A stretch of DNA of 64,000 nt. Origin: Sphingomonas zeae. Lineage in GTDB: Bacteria; Pseudomonadota; Alphaproteobacteria; Sphingomonadales; Sphingomonadaceae. The translations under genes were made by a program, and so were the position numbers. Below the pieces are notes generated by a model, which saw only the letters and a program-made list of their open reading frames with translations, was not told the DNA's origin and searched no databases. The DNA lies in NCBI RefSeq assembly GCF_014197135.1, contig NZ_JACIFA010000006.1, forward strand, positions 197,706-261,705, given 5' to 3'. This document shows, in pieces, positions 61,534 to 64,000 of the stretch (position 1 is the first letter of the stretch; the number at the start of each line of letters is the position of its first letter).

Positions 61534-62811
61534 TCAGGACATGGCTGCGAGCACCTTATCGAGTGACGCCGTCGCGAATGCCGTGTACTGGTCGGCCACC
61601 GCATAGGGCAGCATCAGCGTCCGATCGTGGACGATACCGCCGCAGCTGTAGACGACGTTGGGAACGTAGCCACCGCGCTCGTCTGCTCGAGGGCTCAGGA
61701 TCGGTTCGGCCGTTCGCGCCAGCACGCGGCTTGGATTGTCCCTGTCCAGCAGCACCGCGCCAATGGCGTAGCTGCGCACCATGCCGACGCCGTGCGTCAG
61801 CACCAGCCAGCCCTGGTCGATCTCGATCGGCGAACCGCAATTGCCGATCTGGATGATCTCCCAATCGTGTTCCGGTTCGATCAGAAGGTCCGCGGCGTCC
61901 CAGTGGTAGGGATCGTCCGATTGCATGAAATACAGATTCTCGTTGTCGAGCCGTCCCAACATGGCGAAACGACCGTCGATTTTGCGGGGGAAGAGGGCCA
62001 TGCCCTTGTTCTGCGCGCATCGCCCGGTCAGCGGACGTAAGGTGAAGCTGGTATGTTTCGTCATCTCCAGCATCTCTGAGCGGGCGTGGCTGCCGCTGAA
62101 GGCGGTATAGGTGGCGAACAGACGCGACGATCCGTCGTCGTCCGTGAACGTGACCATCCGAAGGTCCTCGATCCCCTGCCTTTGGCTGGGTAGGACAGGA
62201 AAGAGGACGGCATCGGAAGGCGACATGTCGCCGGGCCATGAGAATGTGACGATGTCATCCGCCTCGCATTCGATCGTCGGCATCACCGCGCGGGCATTCA
62301 CCGCCTCCAGGACAGGCTCGCCCCCGGGCTTCCACCGCAGGATCCGGAACGTCGCGGACGATATGTGCCCTTCCCCGATGCCACGCAGCGACATGATCAG
62401 TCGCACCTCGCGAGGCTCCAGACCAGTCTGATCGGGATGCAGCACCAAACTGGGATTGAAAAGCGCCGCCGACTCGAACGCATACTCCTGGCTGAAAAAC
62501 GCACCCGCAACGATGGCTCGCGCGGGATCCATCGGCGCGAGCCCATGCCGCGTCCGCAACCGTTCGTAATGCTGCGCCAGGTGCAGTTCGGGTTCCTCGA
62601 TACGCTCGGCCAATGGCTGGGCCAACAGCGATCTGAACCGCTCGACCTTGTCACTAGGTATGGCTGCGATGCGGTCGGCGATGCGTTGCGGGCGAGATCG
62701 AGACTTGCTCACGCCATCCGGATCGCCGGGCACGAAGGGCCGGATCACCGTGCGCGTGGGATCGGGTCGCAACTTGAAATTCATGATATCGAAGATGTCG
62801 CCGGCGGGCAT
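61534..62811 (-). CDS. GH130-family glycosidase/mannoside phosphorylase-like protein
   Basis: A 425-residue protein of the five-bladed propeller family GH130. The lead NFKLRPDPTRTVIRPFVPGD, EYAFESAALFNPSLVLHPDQ, TYTAFSGSHARSEML, KGMALFPRKIDGRFAMLGRLDNENLYFM and WEIIQIGNCGSPIEIDQGWLVLTHGVG all match. Family members phosphorolyse or hydrolyse beta-mannosides. This longer subtype, with an about 100-residue N-terminal helical part, is poorly characterised. An ATG at 62784 is an alternative start. It lies 44 bases from the outer-membrane-factor gene stop. Confidence 0.85.
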   Translation of the reverse strand: MPAGDIFDIMNFKLRPDPTRTVIRPFVPGDPDGVSKSRSRPQRIADRIAAIPSDKVERFRSLLAQPLAERIEEPELHLAQHYERLRTRHGLAPMDPARAIVAGAFFSQEYAFESAALFNPSLVLHPDQTGLEPREVRLIMSLRGIGEGHISSATFRILRWKPGGEPVLEAVNARAVMPTIECEADDIVTFSWPGDMSPSDAVLFPVLPSQRQGIEDLRMVTFTDDDGSSRLFATYTAFSGSHARSEMLEMTKHTSFTLRPLTGRCAQNKGMALFPRKIDGRFAMLGRLDNENLYFMQSDDPYHWDAADLLIEPEHDWEIIQIGNCGSPIEIDQGWLVLTHGVGMVRSYAIGAVLLDRDNPSRVLARTAEPILSPRADERGGYVPNVVYSCGGIVHDRTLMLPYAVADQYTAFATASLDKVLAAMS

Positions 62812-62855
62812 GGTGCAAAGATCCTATGGAATGGACAAGCGCGGCGTATCAGGCT

Positions 62856-64000
62856 CTACCGAGCCCCGCCCGCCGATGCGGCGCTCGGCGTTCCAGCGGC
62901 CGCCGGCAGGCGCCAACCCAGGCCCATGCTCTTGGCTATGGCGACATAACCGCTCGCCAACTGAGCATATGCCTGTGCCAGCTGCTGCTCCGCGCTGACC
63001 CGCTGGCGCTCGCTGTCGAGCAGGTCGATCAGGCTCGCGGCCCCGCGCGTCTGACGCTGCCGGACCATTTCGGCCGCGATTGTGGCGGCACGCGCCCCCT
63101 CGATCCGTGATTGCAGGGCGCCACGCTGGCCACGGAACTGCGCCAGCGAGTCCTCCGCGTCCTGCAAGGCTTGGAGAACGCTCTGCTGATACTGCGCCAG
63201 CGCCTCATCACGCCCGGCCTCGGCCTGACGAATCTGCGCGCGGACCCGCCCGAAGTTGAGGAAGTTCCAGCGCAGCATAGGCGAGCCGACCGCGGTATAG
63301 TTGTCGAAGCTGAGGTCTCCCAGCGACGGACCTCCAAGGCCGATCAATCCCAGCAGCGACACGGTGGGGAAAAGCTGCGCGGTGCTGACGCCGATTTGCG
63401 CGGACTTGGCCGCGATCTGGCGCTCCGCGGCACGGATATCGGGACGGCGACGCAGCATCGCGGCGGGATCGTCCACCGGCACGCGCGCGGGCACGATGGG
63501 CACCGGCGCGGGCTTGGCAAGATCGGCGTCGACGAAGCCCGGTTCGCGACCGATCAGCACCGCCAGCCGGTTGAGCGACTGCTCGACCTGTGCGGAGATC
63601 CGCGTTTCCTGCGACTTGGTCTGCGTGTACTGCGTCCGCAGCCGTTCGACATCCTCTCTCGATGCCGCGCCCTGGCGAAACTGCTGCTCGGTCAAGGCCA
63701 GCGAGCGTTGCTCGAGAACGCTGGAGCGCTGCGACAGGATCAGGCTCTGCTGATGGTCGCGAAGGTCGATATAGGCCTGCGAGACCTCCGCGGCGAGACT
63801 GACCTGCGCGTCGGCGAGTTGCGCTTCCGCCGCCTCGGCCTGCGCGCGGGATGCGTCGCGCTGACGCCGGCGGCCGCCGAACAGGTCGATCTCCCAAGTG
63901 GCGTCGAAGCCAGCCGACCAGAGGCCGCCGCTGGCGTCGTCGGGCAGGGAAGCGGCTTGCCCCGGGGTGCCACCGTTGTTGCCGATCGCCTGGCCGATAT
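62856..64000 (-). CDS. RND-type outer-membrane factor (NodT), partial at window edge
   Basis: The 3' part (about 381 codons including the stop) of an outer-membrane efflux channel; the N-terminus lies beyond the window. SAGFDATWEIDLFGGRRRQ at the window edge and RRRPDIRAAERQIAAKSAQIG later are diagnostic NodT/OprM repeats. The C-terminus is Ala/Gly-rich. Its adaptor and permease are probably encoded beyond position 64000. Confidence 0.9.
   Translation of the reverse strand, partial: IGQAIGNNGGTPGQAASLPDDASGGLWSAGFDATWEIDLFGGRRRQRDASRAQAEAAEAQLADAQVSLAAEVSQAYIDLRDHQQSLILSQRSSVLEQRSLALTEQQFRQGAASREDVERLRTQYTQTKSQETRISAQVEQSLNRLAVLIGREPGFVDADLAKPAPVPIVPARVPVDDPAAMLRRRPDIRAAERQIAAKSAQIGVSTAQLFPTVSLLGLIGLGGPSLGDLSFDNYTAVGSPMLRWNFLNFGRVRAQIRQAEAGRDEALAQYQQSVLQALQDAEDSLAQFRGQRGALQSRIEGARAATIAAEMVRQRQTRGAASLIDLLDSERQRVSAEQQLAQAYAQLASGYVAIAKSMGLGWRLPAAAGTPSAASAGGAR

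Noticed and set aside
1-64000. CRISPR arrays, tRNA or rRNA genes, phage structural genes
   Set aside because: I looked for regularly spaced repeats, tRNA cloverleaf patterns and conserved rRNA segments and found none. No capsid, tail or integrase gene is recognisable.

Overview
The window is G+C-rich, densely coded DNA of an alphaproteobacterium, most likely a sphingomonad. This is an inference from the protein families: an EcfG-like general-stress sigma factor, NodT-type outer-membrane factors, a MucR-like remnant, and many LysR, SDR and TonB-receptor genes. No rRNA, tRNA or CRISPR array was seen. 

Layout. 1-5.1 kb holds small LysR/SDR/pirin/TMEM175 modules. 5.06-15.9 kb is a run of minus-strand genes: a large winged-helix/NB-ARC regulator, an alpha/beta-hydrolase-like protein without its nucleophile, then an isochorismatase-like hydrolase, an esterase/haloperoxidase-like hydrolase, XapX, a YtcJ-like amidohydrolase, a secreted VOC protein, DoxX, an alginate-export-type porin and a DUF1275 protein. 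16-22.3 kb carries LysR regulators beside an SDR and an MFS exporter, plus a cyclic-nucleotide-binding/thioredoxin-reductase-like fusion. 22.7-26.7 kb is a CYP102-type (P450 BM3-like) self-sufficient fatty-acid hydroxylase divergent from a TetR repressor, with a perfect 9-4-9 palindrome between them. 26.8-33.4 kb is a complete MexAB-OprM-type RND pump with a TetR gene, and an IS1380-family element lies directly upstream of its first gene. An IS3 remnant follows that cuts an SDR gene. 36.4-44.8 kb is a two-component system, a beta-barrel protein and a second RND pump. Matching 11-bp-period direct repeats precede the barrel gene and the pump. 

44.9-48.7 kb is a DUF3237 gene and the 3' end of a TonB-dependent receptor that is both frameshifted and cut by an intact IS21-family element. 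On the far side of this element (48.7-56.6 kb) is the most unusual part: twelve closely packed, mostly overlapping minus-strand genes headed by a divergent TetR gene with a 26-bp near-perfect palindrome between them. Two of the twelve encode proteins resembling the ATPase domain of the conjugative coupling protein TraD but lacking the Walker A motif. Others are two equal-length helical single-TM proteins, a single-TM/beta-domain protein, a DUF2726 protein, a CsgG/HfaB-like protein, small Cys proteins and a DsbD/CcdA-like membrane protein. This looks like an uncharacterised envelope system derived from a conjugative element. 

57-64 kb is a carbohydrate/stress block: a GH15 enzyme, glucose-6-phosphate dehydrogenase (zwf), an EcfG-like sigma factor with a near-consensus EcfG promoter and a perfect 18-bp hairpin at its start codon, a GH130-type protein, and a partial NodT-type outer-membrane factor running off the end.
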